Program-made: the position numbers and the translations under genes
In this document: positions 43,361-52,064 of the stretch, piece by piece
Numbering within the stretch: the stretch's first letter is position 1
Layout: each line of letters starts with the position of its first letter
The notes under the pieces: model-generated
Databases searched by the model: none
What the model was told of the DNA's origin: nothing
The model's input: the letters and a program-made list of their open reading frames with translations, nothing else
Source: Hyphomicrobiales bacterium
Lineage (GTDB): Bacteria; Pseudomonadota; Alphaproteobacteria; Rhizobiales; Rhizobiaceae
Assembly: GCA_900468625.1 (NCBI GenBank)
Contig: UBUL01000037.1
Coordinates: 40,934 to 104,933 of the forward strand
Length of the DNA: 64,000 nucleotides
Direction of reading: 5' to 3'

Positions 43361-43431
43361 ATGCAGGCTGATAGCATCTTTGCGCCGTAAGGAGAAGCAA
43401 AACCGCTTGCACACGGTTGAGCGATATACGG

Positions 43432-46047
43432 CTACTTCTTGTCCAGCGTCTCCCGCACGACGACGGCAAGCTGCTTCAGCGAAAACGGCTTGGGCAGGAA
43501 ACCGAATTGCGCGTCCGCCGGCAGATTACGGGCAAACGCATCCTCGGCATAGCCGGAGACGAAGATGAACTTCAGATCCGGATATTTCTTGCGCAGCTCA
43601 CGCAGCAGTGACGGACCATCCATTTCGGGCATGACGACGTCGGAAACGACGATATCGACCTGCCCGTCGAGCTCGTCCATGATGTCGAGCGCCTCGACGC
43701 CGGAGCCCGCCTCGTAGACGGTATAGCCGCGCGTCTCGAGCATCCGCTTGCCGCCGCGACGCACCGCCTCTTCATCCTCGACCAGCAGAACGACGGCGGA
43801 CTTGCCTGTCAGGTCCGCCGGCTCTTCCGCTGGCGCAAAGGCCGCAACGCTTTGATCCATGGCTGCGACATCACGGCTTTCCGGCGCTCTGGCTTCGGTT
43901 ACGGAAGGCATTTCGACAATGTGCCGCGGCAGGAAGATGCGGAAGGTCGTTCCCTTGCCTACTTCCGATTCCGGCTGAATGTAACCGCCGGACTGCTTGA
44001 TGATGCCGTAGACCATCGCGAGGCCGAGGCCGGTGCCCTTGCCCACTTCTTTCGTCGTAAAGAATGGCTCGAAGATCTTATCCATGATCTCGGGCGCGAT
44101 ACCCGTACCGGTATCGCTGACTTCGACGAGAACCATGTCCTCATGCGGCAAAAAGGGATAGTTGAAGGCGCTGACATCGGCCGCGAGCAGATTGCGGGTA
44201 CGCAGCGTCAGCATGCCGCCGCCCGGCATGGCGTCGCGCGCATTGACGCAGAGATTGATCAGCACCTGCTCGAACTGCGAAAGATCCGTCTTCACCGGCC
44301 AGAGATCACGTCCGTAGTCGACATCCAGCTTGACGTGCGTGCCCGACAGCAGCCTGTCCACCAGCATGCGCAGATCGCCGATCACATCGGTCAGGTTGAG
44401 GATCGTCGGCCGCATGGTCTGCTTGCGCGAGAAGGCAAGCAGCTGCCGCACCAGCACCGCCGCGCGATTGGCGTTGCGCTTGATTTCCATCAGATCCGCA
44501 AAGCTGGCATCGGAAGGCCGCGCCTGCAGCAGCAGATGGTCGGAAGACAGAAGGATCGCGGTCAGAACATTGTTGAAGTCGTGCGCGATGCCGCCAGCAA
44601 GCGTGCCCACGGCATTGAGCTTCTGTGTCTGCGCCATCTGCGTTTCGAGCGCCTTCTGCTCTGTCACTTCGACAGCATAGACGATGGCAGCTTCCTCCGG
44701 CGCCTCGTCGGTCTGATCGATGACGGCGTTGATATAGAAACGGAAATGCCGTGTCTCGTCTTTCGGATTGCGGGAATCGATCGGCGGAATATCGCCCTGC
44801 CGGTCCTTGGCCGCCGCCAGCGCCTGCTGCAGCTGCGGCCGATCGCTTTCATTGACCACGGTTTCGAGGGCAGCGCCACGCTCGATATCGTCGCGCGATA
44901 CCAGCTCGGAGAAGAGTTTCAGGAACGGCGCATTCGTCCGCAGAATACGGCCATTGCCATCGACGGACGCGATCGCCATGGGTGTATTGTTGAAGAATCG
45001 GCTGAAGCGCATCGCCGCGGCGGAAGCCGATTGCTCGGTCTCCCCGCCGTTCTGCCGGGTCAATACGATGGTACGGCTCTCGCCCGGAGCGCCGTCGCGC
45101 ATCGACGTGACGCTGTGAACGATCTGCACCGGCAGACTTTGACCGTTGGAACGGCGCAGATCGAGATCGAGCGTCACCGTCTTCTTCAATCCCGGCTCGG
45201 CCTGGACCGACTGAATGAGCGCCAGCCCCTCGCCGGCCACCAGATCGCCTATCGTCATCGAGCCAGGCACGAACTTCGTCAGATCGAAGCCCAGCCATTC
45301 GGCGAGCGTTGCATTGAGATAGAAGATCTCGCCCTTGCGGCCGGCGGAGAAGAAACCGGCCGGCGCATGATCGAGATAGTCGATCGCGTTTTGTAATTCC
45401 TTGAAGAATCGTTCCTGGTCATCGCGTTCGGAGGTGATGTCGGTGACCTGCCAGATATGCAGCGCCTTGCCGCTCTGCTCAGGCGGCAACACGCGCGCTT
45501 TCAGCCGATACCAATGTGCCCCGTTACCGCTTCCATCCGTGGGACCGAGTGGCTTCAGCAGCCGGAACTCTTCCGATCCCTCCTTGCCGTCGCGCAGACC
45601 GTTGGCGAGACGGTAGAGAGCCTCGTTGGACTCGCGGTTGCGCGACAGGAGCATCTCCAGCGACTGCACTTCCGTCGCCTTGGTGGCGCCGGTCAGACGG
45701 CCATAGGCGGCATTGGCGTAGACAATGCGCCCCTTCTCGTCGGCAATCAGCGTCCCGTCCGGGTGACTGTTCAGAAACGAGCGCGCCAGGCTGTCGGACT
45801 GCGGCTGCGGCATGACCTCGACGAAACCGATGATCGAGGAAACGAGGAAGAAGATGCCGACCATGGCAAGAATGCCGAGGCCACCGAGGACGGCTTCATT
45901 GTCGAGCTGGTTCTTGAAGACGACGAAGGCTGCGGCGGCAGCCACGAGAACGAGCGCAAGCAGAATGATGCGCAGCACAGTTCCCGAACGAACTCCGCGA
46001 TCCACCAGCGGCACGCTATACTCGTCGGACGGACGCTGTTTCGTCAT
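43432..46047 (-). CDS. cckA: CckA hybrid histidine kinase
   Basis: An 871-residue cell-cycle hybrid kinase. Two membrane helices lie at about residues 24-44 and 54-77. PAS-like sensory domains span about 85-470, with HPDGTLIADEKGRIVYANAAYG at the first. The HisKA domain has GTLAGGIAHDFNNVLTAIL (His about 489), followed by an HATPase (VEVSDTGTGIAPEIMDKIFEPFFTTKEVGKGTGLGLAMVYGII) and a C-terminal receiver domain (VDIVVSDVVMPEMDG, Asp about 802). CckA phosphorylates ChpT, then CtrA and CpdR, and acts at the cell pole. CtrA-type sites occur at 57.5 kb. It is divergent from fliO. Confidence 0.95.
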   Translation of the reverse strand: MTKQRPSDEYSVPLVDRGVRSGTVLRIILLALVLVAAAAAFVVFKNQLDNEAVLGGLGILAMVGIFFLVSSIIGFVEVMPQPQSDSLARSFLNSHPDGTLIADEKGRIVYANAAYGRLTGATKATEVQSLEMLLSRNRESNEALYRLANGLRDGKEGSEEFRLLKPLGPTDGSGNGAHWYRLKARVLPPEQSGKALHIWQVTDITSERDDQERFFKELQNAIDYLDHAPAGFFSAGRKGEIFYLNATLAEWLGFDLTKFVPGSMTIGDLVAGEGLALIQSVQAEPGLKKTVTLDLDLRRSNGQSLPVQIVHSVTSMRDGAPGESRTIVLTRQNGGETEQSASAAAMRFSRFFNNTPMAIASVDGNGRILRTNAPFLKLFSELVSRDDIERGAALETVVNESDRPQLQQALAAAKDRQGDIPPIDSRNPKDETRHFRFYINAVIDQTDEAPEEAAIVYAVEVTEQKALETQMAQTQKLNAVGTLAGGIAHDFNNVLTAILLSSDHLLLQARPSDASFADLMEIKRNANRAAVLVRQLLAFSRKQTMRPTILNLTDVIGDLRMLVDRLLSGTHVKLDVDYGRDLWPVKTDLSQFEQVLINLCVNARDAMPGGGMLTLRTRNLLAADVSAFNYPFLPHEDMVLVEVSDTGTGIAPEIMDKIFEPFFTTKEVGKGTGLGLAMVYGIIKQSGGYIQPESEVGKGTTFRIFLPRHIVEMPSVTEARAPESRDVAAMDQSVAAFAPAEEPADLTGKSAVVLLVEDEEAVRRGGKRMLETRGYTVYEAGSGVEALDIMDELDGQVDIVVSDVVMPEMDGPSLLRELRKKYPDLKFIFVSGYAEDAFARNLPADAQFGFLPKPFSLKQLAVVVRETLDKK

Positions 46048-46336
46048 AAACCCCTCGTATCAGCCGTTCTCCTTGCGATATGTCATACACGTTAGGGATC
46101 GCCGGAGTCGGACCTTTCGAATCTTCTTTATCAATTTGCGTCATCGGCAAAAAGCGTTGCCGGTTCAGAAAGGCTTGAATTCACAGGCAATAGAGCACAA
46201 CGGGCCGCAATCGCATCTTGTCTCTGGCGCTATCCTGTTCATATGATCGCCGTATAAAAGGGCCAAGATCAAAGTATCTACCCGCCGCAGTTGCGTTTGA
46301 AGCGCGACATCGGGGACAATTACGGAGTATCTCGAC

Positions 46337-47266
46337 ATGTGGGACGACATCGCCGGAGCCTATGGCAGCCGTTTCTTTCTTGCAGCCGGCGGGGTCGGAA
46401 TTGCCCTCCTCGTATTGATCGGCATTCTGTGGGTCGTACGCAACCGCGCACCCTCGCCCTTCGTGCGCGGCGGCAAGAACCGCCAGCCCCGCCTGCAGGT
46501 GCTGGATGCAGCCGCCGTCGACGCTCGCCGCCGCCTCGTGCTCGTGCGGCGCGATGGCATCGAGCATCTGATCATGATCGGCGGCCCCACGGACATCGTC
46601 ATCGAGTCGGGCATTTCCGATCCCACGCGCGCAGGCTCCGCGCCGGGGCCGGCCGAAATCCCTTTGGCATATGAGAAGCTGCAGCAGCCGCAGCAGAAAC
46701 CGGCCGAGCTCGATGCTCCTCCGGCAGCACTTCCGCAGCGCCAGCAATCCACTGAGGACAAGATCGAAGCCTATCTGCGTTCCGAACCCACGGCTGTATC
46801 AGCTCCGCAGTCCGCGCCGGTGCCGGCCACAGCGGAACGTCCGCAGCCCGCTCCCGTAAAACCGCCGCAGCATGTCCCTCAACCCGCTCCGGCCATCAGC
46901 CGGGCCGAAGCCGCCGACATATTGGACGCGGCCCGCCAAGTTGTGCTGCCGCAACAACAATCTGCATCCGCGCGCCCGGCGCCCGTCGAGCCCGTCCTCA
47001 CAGCTCCTCGCCCCGCCGAGCCCGGCAACGATTTCCAGCGTGTGCTGGAAGCTGAAATGTCAAAGAACCTGACCGCCGAGCGGATCATTCCAAATGCGCC
47101 GCCGCTCCGGCAGGCCCAGCAGCAACCCATGCCCGCGCCGGCACAAACATCGAATCCCGCACAGCGGGTCGAACCGGAACTCGCGCCGCTGACCGGCGCC
47201 GACAGCGCTCTTCAGAAGGAAGTAGCGCGTATCTTCGGCGAAATGAGCGTCAGCCGCGACAAATAA
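46337..47266 (+). CDS. fliO: FliO-like flagellar biosynthesis protein
   Basis: A 309-residue protein. Residues 1-35 include one membrane helix (FFLAAGGVGIALLVLIGILWVV), then the FliO-type small beta domain (PRLQVLDAAAVDARRRLVLVRRDGIEHLIMIGGPTDIVIESGI). The remaining 200 residues are Pro/Gln/Ala-rich and disordered, unusual for enteric FliO but common in rhizobia. FliO assists assembly of the FliPQR export gate. It is not within a flagellar cluster, standing between cckA and dksA, so the motility role is inferred from the domain. Confidence 0.75.
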   Translation: MWDDIAGAYGSRFFLAAGGVGIALLVLIGILWVVRNRAPSPFVRGGKNRQPRLQVLDAAAVDARRRLVLVRRDGIEHLIMIGGPTDIVIESGISDPTRAGSAPGPAEIPLAYEKLQQPQQKPAELDAPPAALPQRQQSTEDKIEAYLRSEPTAVSAPQSAPVPATAERPQPAPVKPPQHVPQPAPAISRAEAADILDAARQVVLPQQQSASARPAPVEPVLTAPRPAEPGNDFQRVLEAEMSKNLTAERIIPNAPPLRQAQQQPMPAPAQTSNPAQRVEPELAPLTGADSALQKEVARIFGEMSVSRDK

Positions 47267-47300
47267 TCCCCCATAATTCGCGCTGAAAGCCTGAAAACAA

Positions 47301-47332
47301 AAAGGCACGACCGAGATATCCGTCGTGCCTTT
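47301..47332. terminator. Bidirectional terminator between fliO and dksA
   Basis: The perfect 11-base stem AAAGGCACGAC (47301-47311) / GTCGTGCCTTT (47322-47332) has a 10-base loop. Toward the left it is followed by TTTTTGTTTT (terminating dksA), toward the right by TTTT (terminating fliO). Confidence 0.93.
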
Positions 47333-47366
47333 TGCGCTTCAAACCCGACCGAAACCGGTTGTTTCA

Positions 47367-47786
47367 CTACTCGTCGCGATAAACCTTTTCGCGGCGCTCG
47401 TGGCGTTCCTGCGCTTCGATCGACAGGGTGGCGATCGGACGAGCATCGAGACGCTTCAGGCCGATCGGCTCGCCGGTTTCTTCACAATAACCGTAAGTCC
47501 CATCTTCGATCCGCTGCAATGCCGCATCGATCTTGGAGATAAGCTTGCGCTGACGATCACGAGCCCGAAGTTCGATGGCTCTGTCTGTTTCCGAGGAAGC
47601 CCGATCGGCCAGATCGGGATGATTTGCGCTTTCTTCTGCCAGATGATCCAGAGTCTCGCGCGCTTCTCTAAGGATATCGTTTTTCCAGGCAATCAGCTTC
47701 GCTCGAAAATAAGCCCGCTGATTCAGATTCATGAACTCCTCGTCTTCCGAGGGAACATAATTGCTAAGATCGATCTTCTCACTCAA
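47367..47786 (-). CDS. dksA: DksA RNA polymerase-binding regulator, one-cysteine form
   Basis: A 139-residue DksA. The start is TTG at 47786 (LSEKIDLSNYVPSEDEEFM), supported by AGGAG 7 bases upstream; a longer ATG-started form has no site. The coiled-coil region (ILREARETLDHLAEESANHPDLADRASSETDRAIELRARDRQRKLISKIDAALQRI) contains the DxxDxA-type tip (DLADRASSETDRA). The zinc finger keeps only one of four cysteines (GYCEETGEPIGLKRLDARPIATLSIEAQE). It should act with ppGpp in the stringent response without a canonical zinc site. Confidence 0.93.
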   Translation of the reverse strand: MSEKIDLSNYVPSEDEEFMNLNQRAYFRAKLIAWKNDILREARETLDHLAEESANHPDLADRASSETDRAIELRARDRQRKLISKIDAALQRIEDGTYGYCEETGEPIGLKRLDARPIATLSIEAQERHERREKVYRDE

Positions 47787-48066
47787 CGCGATTCTCCTGA
47801 AGAACATCTCATATGGCTGGGCTGTATATCCCAACCAATAGTGCCGGTTCAAGCCAAATAGATGCTGTCAACCGATTTTTAAATTTGTCATAAAATTCAG
47901 CTAAGTGTATATTTTTTCACCACTTCTTTCGAGCAACCGGATTCGCCGCACTCGTAACCTTCCCGTGAAGGCTGGGCATTTCGCTCTCTGAAGGATCGCG
48001 TCGCAGTTGACGGCGCGCACGAACAGACGCTACCTCATTAGAGAAATCGAGCTTCGGAATTTCGCC

Positions 48067-48558
48067 ATGATCAGAATTTCGCCGCCTCCCTCCAGGATCT
48101 ATCTTCTGCGTCACGCCGAGGCCCGGCAGGCTGCACACGGCCAAAAGGATTTCGACCGTCCCTTGAGCGACAATGGCTACGCGGCAGCCGAGATTGTTGC
48201 CGACGAGGCAGCCGACAAAGGATACAAACCGGACCTCGTCATTTCTTCCACCGCCCTGCGTTGCCGCCAGACCGCGGAGGCCATGCGTCGCGTCGTCACG
48301 CCGTCGACGGAATTCCGCTTTGTCGACGATCTCTATAACGGCTCACCGGATGTCTACCTGTCGCTCATCGCTGTGCAGACCAATCAGGACTCGGTCATGC
48401 TGGTCGCGCACAACCCGGTCATCGAACTGACGCTTGCGGCCTTGATCGGGCGCGAGGCTCTGGCTGGCGCGCTTCCGCGCGGCTTTCCGACGGCCGGCCT
48501 TGCCGTTGTCGATTCGACGCCGTCGGGCTGGATGCTGGCCGACTTTGTCACCGAATAG
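48067..48558 (+). CDS. SixA-like histidine phosphatase
   Basis: A 163-residue branch-1 histidine phosphatase. The catalytic motif RHAEA (His 16) follows the first strand IYLLRHAEA. Also seen are FDRPLSDNGYAAAE, the second Arg in SSTALRCRQTAEAM, and the distal His in VMLVAHNPVIELTLAAL. SixA proteins dephosphorylate phosphohistidine on Hpt or PTS proteins; an Hpt protein and a CckA phosphorelay lie in this window, but no link is shown. The start at 48067 is chosen from homology. The gap to ycjX is 122 bases. Confidence 0.85.
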   Translation: MIRISPPPSRIYLLRHAEARQAAHGQKDFDRPLSDNGYAAAEIVADEAADKGYKPDLVISSTALRCRQTAEAMRRVVTPSTEFRFVDDLYNGSPDVYLSLIAVQTNQDSVMLVAHNPVIELTLAALIGREALAGALPRGFPTAGLAVVDSTPSGWMLADFVTE

Positions 48559-48680
48559 AGACTTTTCCGGGCTGGCCGCAAGCGTCGGCGCTGCTGATTG
48601 CAGGCACATATCCGCTCATCTTTTCGGCGCAAGTTTCCATCCCTATATTCACGGTCACGCTGTCATCCAGGGATCCCGCC

Positions 48681-50156
48681 TTGCCCCCAAGCCTGACCTC
48701 TTTTACTGACGACGCCCTCATTGCCCTTGACAATCTTGCCGATCGCGCAGCCGGCCTCGTCAATCCGACAATTCGTCTGGGCGTAACAGGCCTCTCCCGT
48801 TCGGGCAAGACCGTCTTCATTTCGTCTCTGGTGCACAATCTCCTGAACGGTGGGCGCCTGCCGCTGTTCGAGCCGGTGCAGTCCGGCCGCGTCTCCGCCG
48901 TTCGCCTCGAACCCCAGCCGGATGATGCGGTGCCGCGCTTTCAATATGAGGATCATATTCACGCACTCGTCAAAGACCGCATCTGGCCGGATTCGACGCG
49001 GGCGATCTCCGAGCTGCGCATAACGCTGGACTACCAAAGCGCCAGCGGCTGGAACCGCCTGTTTTCGCCCGGACGTCTCTCGATCGATATCGTCGATTAC
49101 CCCGGCGAATGGCTGCTGGACCTGCCGTTGCTCGCCAAGGATTTCCGCACCTTCAGCGACGAAACACTGGCGCTGGCCAATACCGGTATTCGCGCCGAGC
49201 TGTCGCGTCGCTGGCTGGCGGCAACAGACGCGGCCGATGTCACCGAAACCGCGGATGAAATGAAGGCTCGCGACCTCGCCACGGCCTTCGCTGACTACCT
49301 GAAAGCCTGCAAATCCGACGAACGCTCGCTCTCGACGCTGCCGCCCGGCCGTTTCCTGCTGCCAGGCGACCTCGATGGTTCGCCTGCCCTCACCTTCGCG
49401 CCGCTGAAGCTGCCTGCCGGAGGCAGCGCGCCGAAAGGGTCGCTGTGGGCGATGATGGAGCGCCGCTACGAGGCCTACAAGGCGGTCGTCGTCAAACCTT
49501 TCTTTCGCGAGCATTTTGCCCGTCTCGACCGGCAGATCGTTCTTGTCGACGCACTGCAGGCCATCAATCGCGGCCCTGAAGCGGTGCAGGATCTCGAACG
49601 GGCGCTGACGGACGTGCTAGCATGCTTCCGTCCCGGCACGAACTCGCTCCTGTCGTCTCTGCTTGGCCGCCGCATCGATCGCGTGCTGGTCGCCGCGACC
49701 AAGGCCGACCACCTTCATCATGAAAGCCATGACCGGCTGGAGGTATTGACTCGCCGCCTCGTCGATCGCGCCATAGAGCGCATCGGCATGGCCGGCGCCG
49801 GCATAGAGGTCATGGCGATCGCCTCCGTGCGCGCAACCCGCGAAGCGACCGTAACCCGCGATGGGCAAACGCTTCCCGTCATCGTCGGCACGCCGATGGA
49901 CAGGGAAACCATTGCCGGCGAGACCTTCGACGGCAATCGCAAGACGGCGGTATTCCCCGGCGATCTCCCTGAAAATCCGCGCTGGCTGTTCGAAGTCCTT
50001 GAAGCGGATAAGGCAAAGGTCCATCTGCCCGAGGTGAATGTCGTGCGGTTCCGCCCGCCCGAGCTGGAAAAAACCGGTGAGGGCATCAAGCTTTCGGTGC
50101 CGCATATCCGCCTCGACCGCGCCATGCAGTTCCTGTTCGGAGACCGTCTCGCATGA
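48681..50156 (+). CDS. ycjX: YcjX-family ATPase
   Basis: A 491-residue P-loop protein. It starts with TTG (AGGGA upstream) and has IRLGVTGLSRSGKTVFISSLVHNLL (Walker A), then the family's DYPGEWLLDLPLL and VLVAATKADHLHHESHDRLE. The enteric homologue is phage-shock-associated and paired with YcjF. The last four bases overlap the next gene's ATG. It is clearly a pair with the DUF697 gene; function is unknown. Confidence 0.9.
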   Translation: MPPSLTSFTDDALIALDNLADRAAGLVNPTIRLGVTGLSRSGKTVFISSLVHNLLNGGRLPLFEPVQSGRVSAVRLEPQPDDAVPRFQYEDHIHALVKDRIWPDSTRAISELRITLDYQSASGWNRLFSPGRLSIDIVDYPGEWLLDLPLLAKDFRTFSDETLALANTGIRAELSRRWLAATDAADVTETADEMKARDLATAFADYLKACKSDERSLSTLPPGRFLLPGDLDGSPALTFAPLKLPAGGSAPKGSLWAMMERRYEAYKAVVVKPFFREHFARLDRQIVLVDALQAINRGPEAVQDLERALTDVLACFRPGTNSLLSSLLGRRIDRVLVAATKADHLHHESHDRLEVLTRRLVDRAIERIGMAGAGIEVMAIASVRATREATVTRDGQTLPVIVGTPMDRETIAGETFDGNRKTAVFPGDLPENPRWLFEVLEADKAKVHLPEVNVVRFRPPELEKTGEGIKLSVPHIRLDRAMQFLFGDRLA

Positions 50157-51244
50157 CGAAATCGACCGAAAACGAGCCGAACGGCAACCGTCGCCCAGCC
50201 GCCTTTGCATTGGAACCGGAGGTATCGGGAACAGGGCCGGACAACAGGGCCACTCCGCCAGCGGTGCGCAAGCCGCAAAGCTTCGATACCGACGTCGTGC
50301 TCACGCCCGATGCGGAAGATCCATTCATCAATCCGGCCCTCGGCGCTGATTCGGATGCGAATGCCGTCGCCAAGCCCCGTCGCAAGGGATTTTCCTTCGG
50401 CAAGGTGGCGCTGGGTGCGCTCGGCATTCTGGTGTCGCTTGCCTTCGGCCTCTGGACCGATCAGCTCATCCGTGACCTGTTCAGCCGGGCAGATTGGCTC
50501 GGCTATACCGCCCTTGCGGCCGTTAGCGTCGGCATTCTGGCCGTTCTTGCCATCGTCATCCGCGAGGCGGCCGGCATGATGCGGCTCGCCGCCGTTCAGA
50601 CCATCAAGGCCGAGGCGGAGGCCGCCATCGTCGAGACCCGGCCTGCCCGTGCCAAAGCTTTGGTCAAGCGTCTCTGCGCCATTCTGGAAGCCAATCCGGA
50701 CACGGCAAGGGGCCGTGCGACCCTGAAGGCAGCCGAAGACGACATCATCGATGCGCCGCAGCTGATCGATCTTGCCGAGCGCGAGCTGCTCGGCCCGCTG
50801 GACCGCCGCGCCCGGGGGTTGATTCTCGGCGCCTCGAAACGCGTATCGGTGGTAACTGCCGTCAGCCCCCGTGCGCTCGTCGATATTCTCTGCGTTCTTT
50901 ACGAAGCGGCAAAGCTGGTCCGCGCCATGGCGGAACTCTATGGAGGCAGGCCGGGGACGCTCGGCATGCTCAGGCTGATGCGCGATGTGATCGCCCATCT
51001 GGCCGTCACGGGCTCCATCGCCGTCGGCGACAGCATCGTCCAGCAACTGATCGGCCATGGCTTAGCATCGAAACTCTCCGCCCGTCTTGGCGAAGGCGTC
51101 GTCAACGGCATGATGACGGCGAGGATCGGAATAGCGGCGATGGATCTCTGCCGGCCGCTCCCCTTCAGGGCACTCAAGCGCCCGGGCATTGCCGATTTCG
51201 CCGGCGACCTCACGCCGAACGTCACCGGCCGCAATCCGGCGTGA
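50153..51244 (+). CDS. ycjF: YcjF-family DUF697 membrane protein
   Basis: A 363-residue protein with a disordered N-terminal ~80 residues, then two or three membrane helices (VALGALGILVSLAFGLW and TALAAVSVGILAVLAIVIREA). The C-terminal DUF697 domain has RVSVVTAVSPRALVDILCVLYEAAKLVRAMAELYGGRPGTLGMLRLMRDVIAHLAVTG. It overlaps ycjX by ATGA, indicating coupled translation. The YcjX-YcjF pair is conserved across proteobacteria and induced by envelope stress in enterics. Confidence 0.9.
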   Translation: MTKSTENEPNGNRRPAAFALEPEVSGTGPDNRATPPAVRKPQSFDTDVVLTPDAEDPFINPALGADSDANAVAKPRRKGFSFGKVALGALGILVSLAFGLWTDQLIRDLFSRADWLGYTALAAVSVGILAVLAIVIREAAGMMRLAAVQTIKAEAEAAIVETRPARAKALVKRLCAILEANPDTARGRATLKAAEDDIIDAPQLIDLAERELLGPLDRRARGLILGASKRVSVVTAVSPRALVDILCVLYEAAKLVRAMAELYGGRPGTLGMLRLMRDVIAHLAVTGSIAVGDSIVQQLIGHGLASKLSARLGEGVVNGMMTARIGIAAMDLCRPLPFRALKRPGIADFAGDLTPNVTGRNPA

Positions 51245-51348
51245 TGACCTGCAAATTAGGGACTTTGGCGCTCTGGAAACCAAGCATTAACCATTCTGAG
51301 GCAAAAGTGAGTATCAGTTTCACGGTTTCGCCTCGCTAGGGAATTTCC

Positions 51349-51900
51349 ATGTTTTCGCGTCGATTTCTTCTTGTAAGCAGCCTTGCCGCCGCAGCCATCT
51401 CCACCGGCGTCTGGGTGCAATCAGCCGACGCGGCTCCCCGCGATAAGGCCTTCTTCCAGTCGATTTCTGGCACCTGGAGCGGCCCCGGCGAAATCGTTGC
51501 GGGCAAATACAAGGGTACGAAGTTCACCTGTAACCTCACGGGTAAGCCGTCCGACAGCAACACTGCCGGCGTCAAGCTCGACGGCACCTGCCGCGTCGGT
51601 GTCTTCCAGCAGCCGATGTCGGCGGAAATTACGCAGAGCGGCGGTTCCTACAGCGGAAAGTTCCTGGATGGCGCAGCCGGCAAGGGCCTTGACGTCACGT
51701 CGGGCACCGTCAACGACAATACCGTCGTTCTCGGATTGAACCGCCAGAAGCTGAACGGCGCCATGATCGCCCGCGTTCCGGACAGCAAGTCGATGAATGT
51801 TACCATCTCGGTGAAGGTCGGCGAACAGATGGTCCCGGTCATCGGCGTCACGCTGAAGCGCGCCGACATCGATCAGATGGCCGTCGGATCGATCCAATAG
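51349..51900 (+). CDS. Secreted hypothetical protein
   Basis: A 183-residue protein with a signal peptide (MFSRRFLLVSSLAAAAISTGVWVQSADA, cleavage about residue 28; Arg-Arg is present but not a full twin-arginine motif). The mature part is Gly/Ser/Thr-rich with alternating strands (ISGTWSGPGEIVAGKYKGTKFTCNL...LDGTCRVG), suggesting a beta-barrel or lipocalin-like fold. Two cysteines could pair. AGGGAA lies before the ATG. A palindromic terminator after it is split by the IS. Confidence 0.7.
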   Translation: MFSRRFLLVSSLAAAAISTGVWVQSADAAPRDKAFFQSISGTWSGPGEIVAGKYKGTKFTCNLTGKPSDSNTAGVKLDGTCRVGVFQQPMSAEITQSGGSYSGKFLDGAAGKGLDVTSGTVNDNTVVLGLNRQKLNGAMIARVPDSKSMNVTISVKVGEQMVPVIGVTLKRADIDQMAVGSIQ

Positions 51901-51927
51901 GCTTGGACACCAATTCATAAAGAGAAA

Positions 51928-51947
51928 GGCCGGCAACGTTGCCGGCC
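51928..51947 (+). repeat. Left copy of the 20-bp IS target duplication (a terminator palindrome)
   Basis: GGCCGGCAACGTTGCCGGCC, a perfect palindrome, directly precedes the left end of the IS and is repeated after its right end. It is preceded by AGAGAAA. The right copy is followed by TTTCTCTTT, so the unbroken site would have been a terminator hairpin for the secreted-protein gene. Confidence 0.88.
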
Positions 51948-51960
51948 TCAGACCGCTGAC

Positions 51961-51991
51961 AAACCCGTCGATATTTTGGCGGGTTTTATTT
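51961..51991 (+). terminator. Terminator-like hairpin inside the left end of the IS
   Basis: AAACCCGTC (51961-51969) pairs with GGCGGGTTT (51978-51986) with one G-T pair, followed by TATTTTG on the plus strand. It would stop transcription entering the element from the secreted-protein gene and so shield the oppositely oriented transposase. Confidence 0.6.
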
Positions 51992-52064
51992 TGTTGGCCT
52001 TGTCGTGCTGGCCAAGGTTTTGTCGAGCGGGTTGAGAGAACGGCGCAAAGGAGCCCTTTTGGCG

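Noticed and set aside
43199..43431. A T-box for trpS
   Set aside because: No T-box sequence, stem I or Firmicute-type terminator; T-boxes are not expected in alphaproteobacteria.
43287..43469. A 60-codon hydrophobic frame in the cckA-trpS gap (ends AHLPFLVALLVGAAVVIS)
   Set aside because: It starts inside cckA in another frame, lacks a ribosome binding site, and the Trp-codon leader frame in the same place fits the RNA structures.
43852..45396. A 514-codon plus-strand frame opposite cckA
   Set aside because: Antisense shadow of cckA, which has all kinase and receiver motifs.
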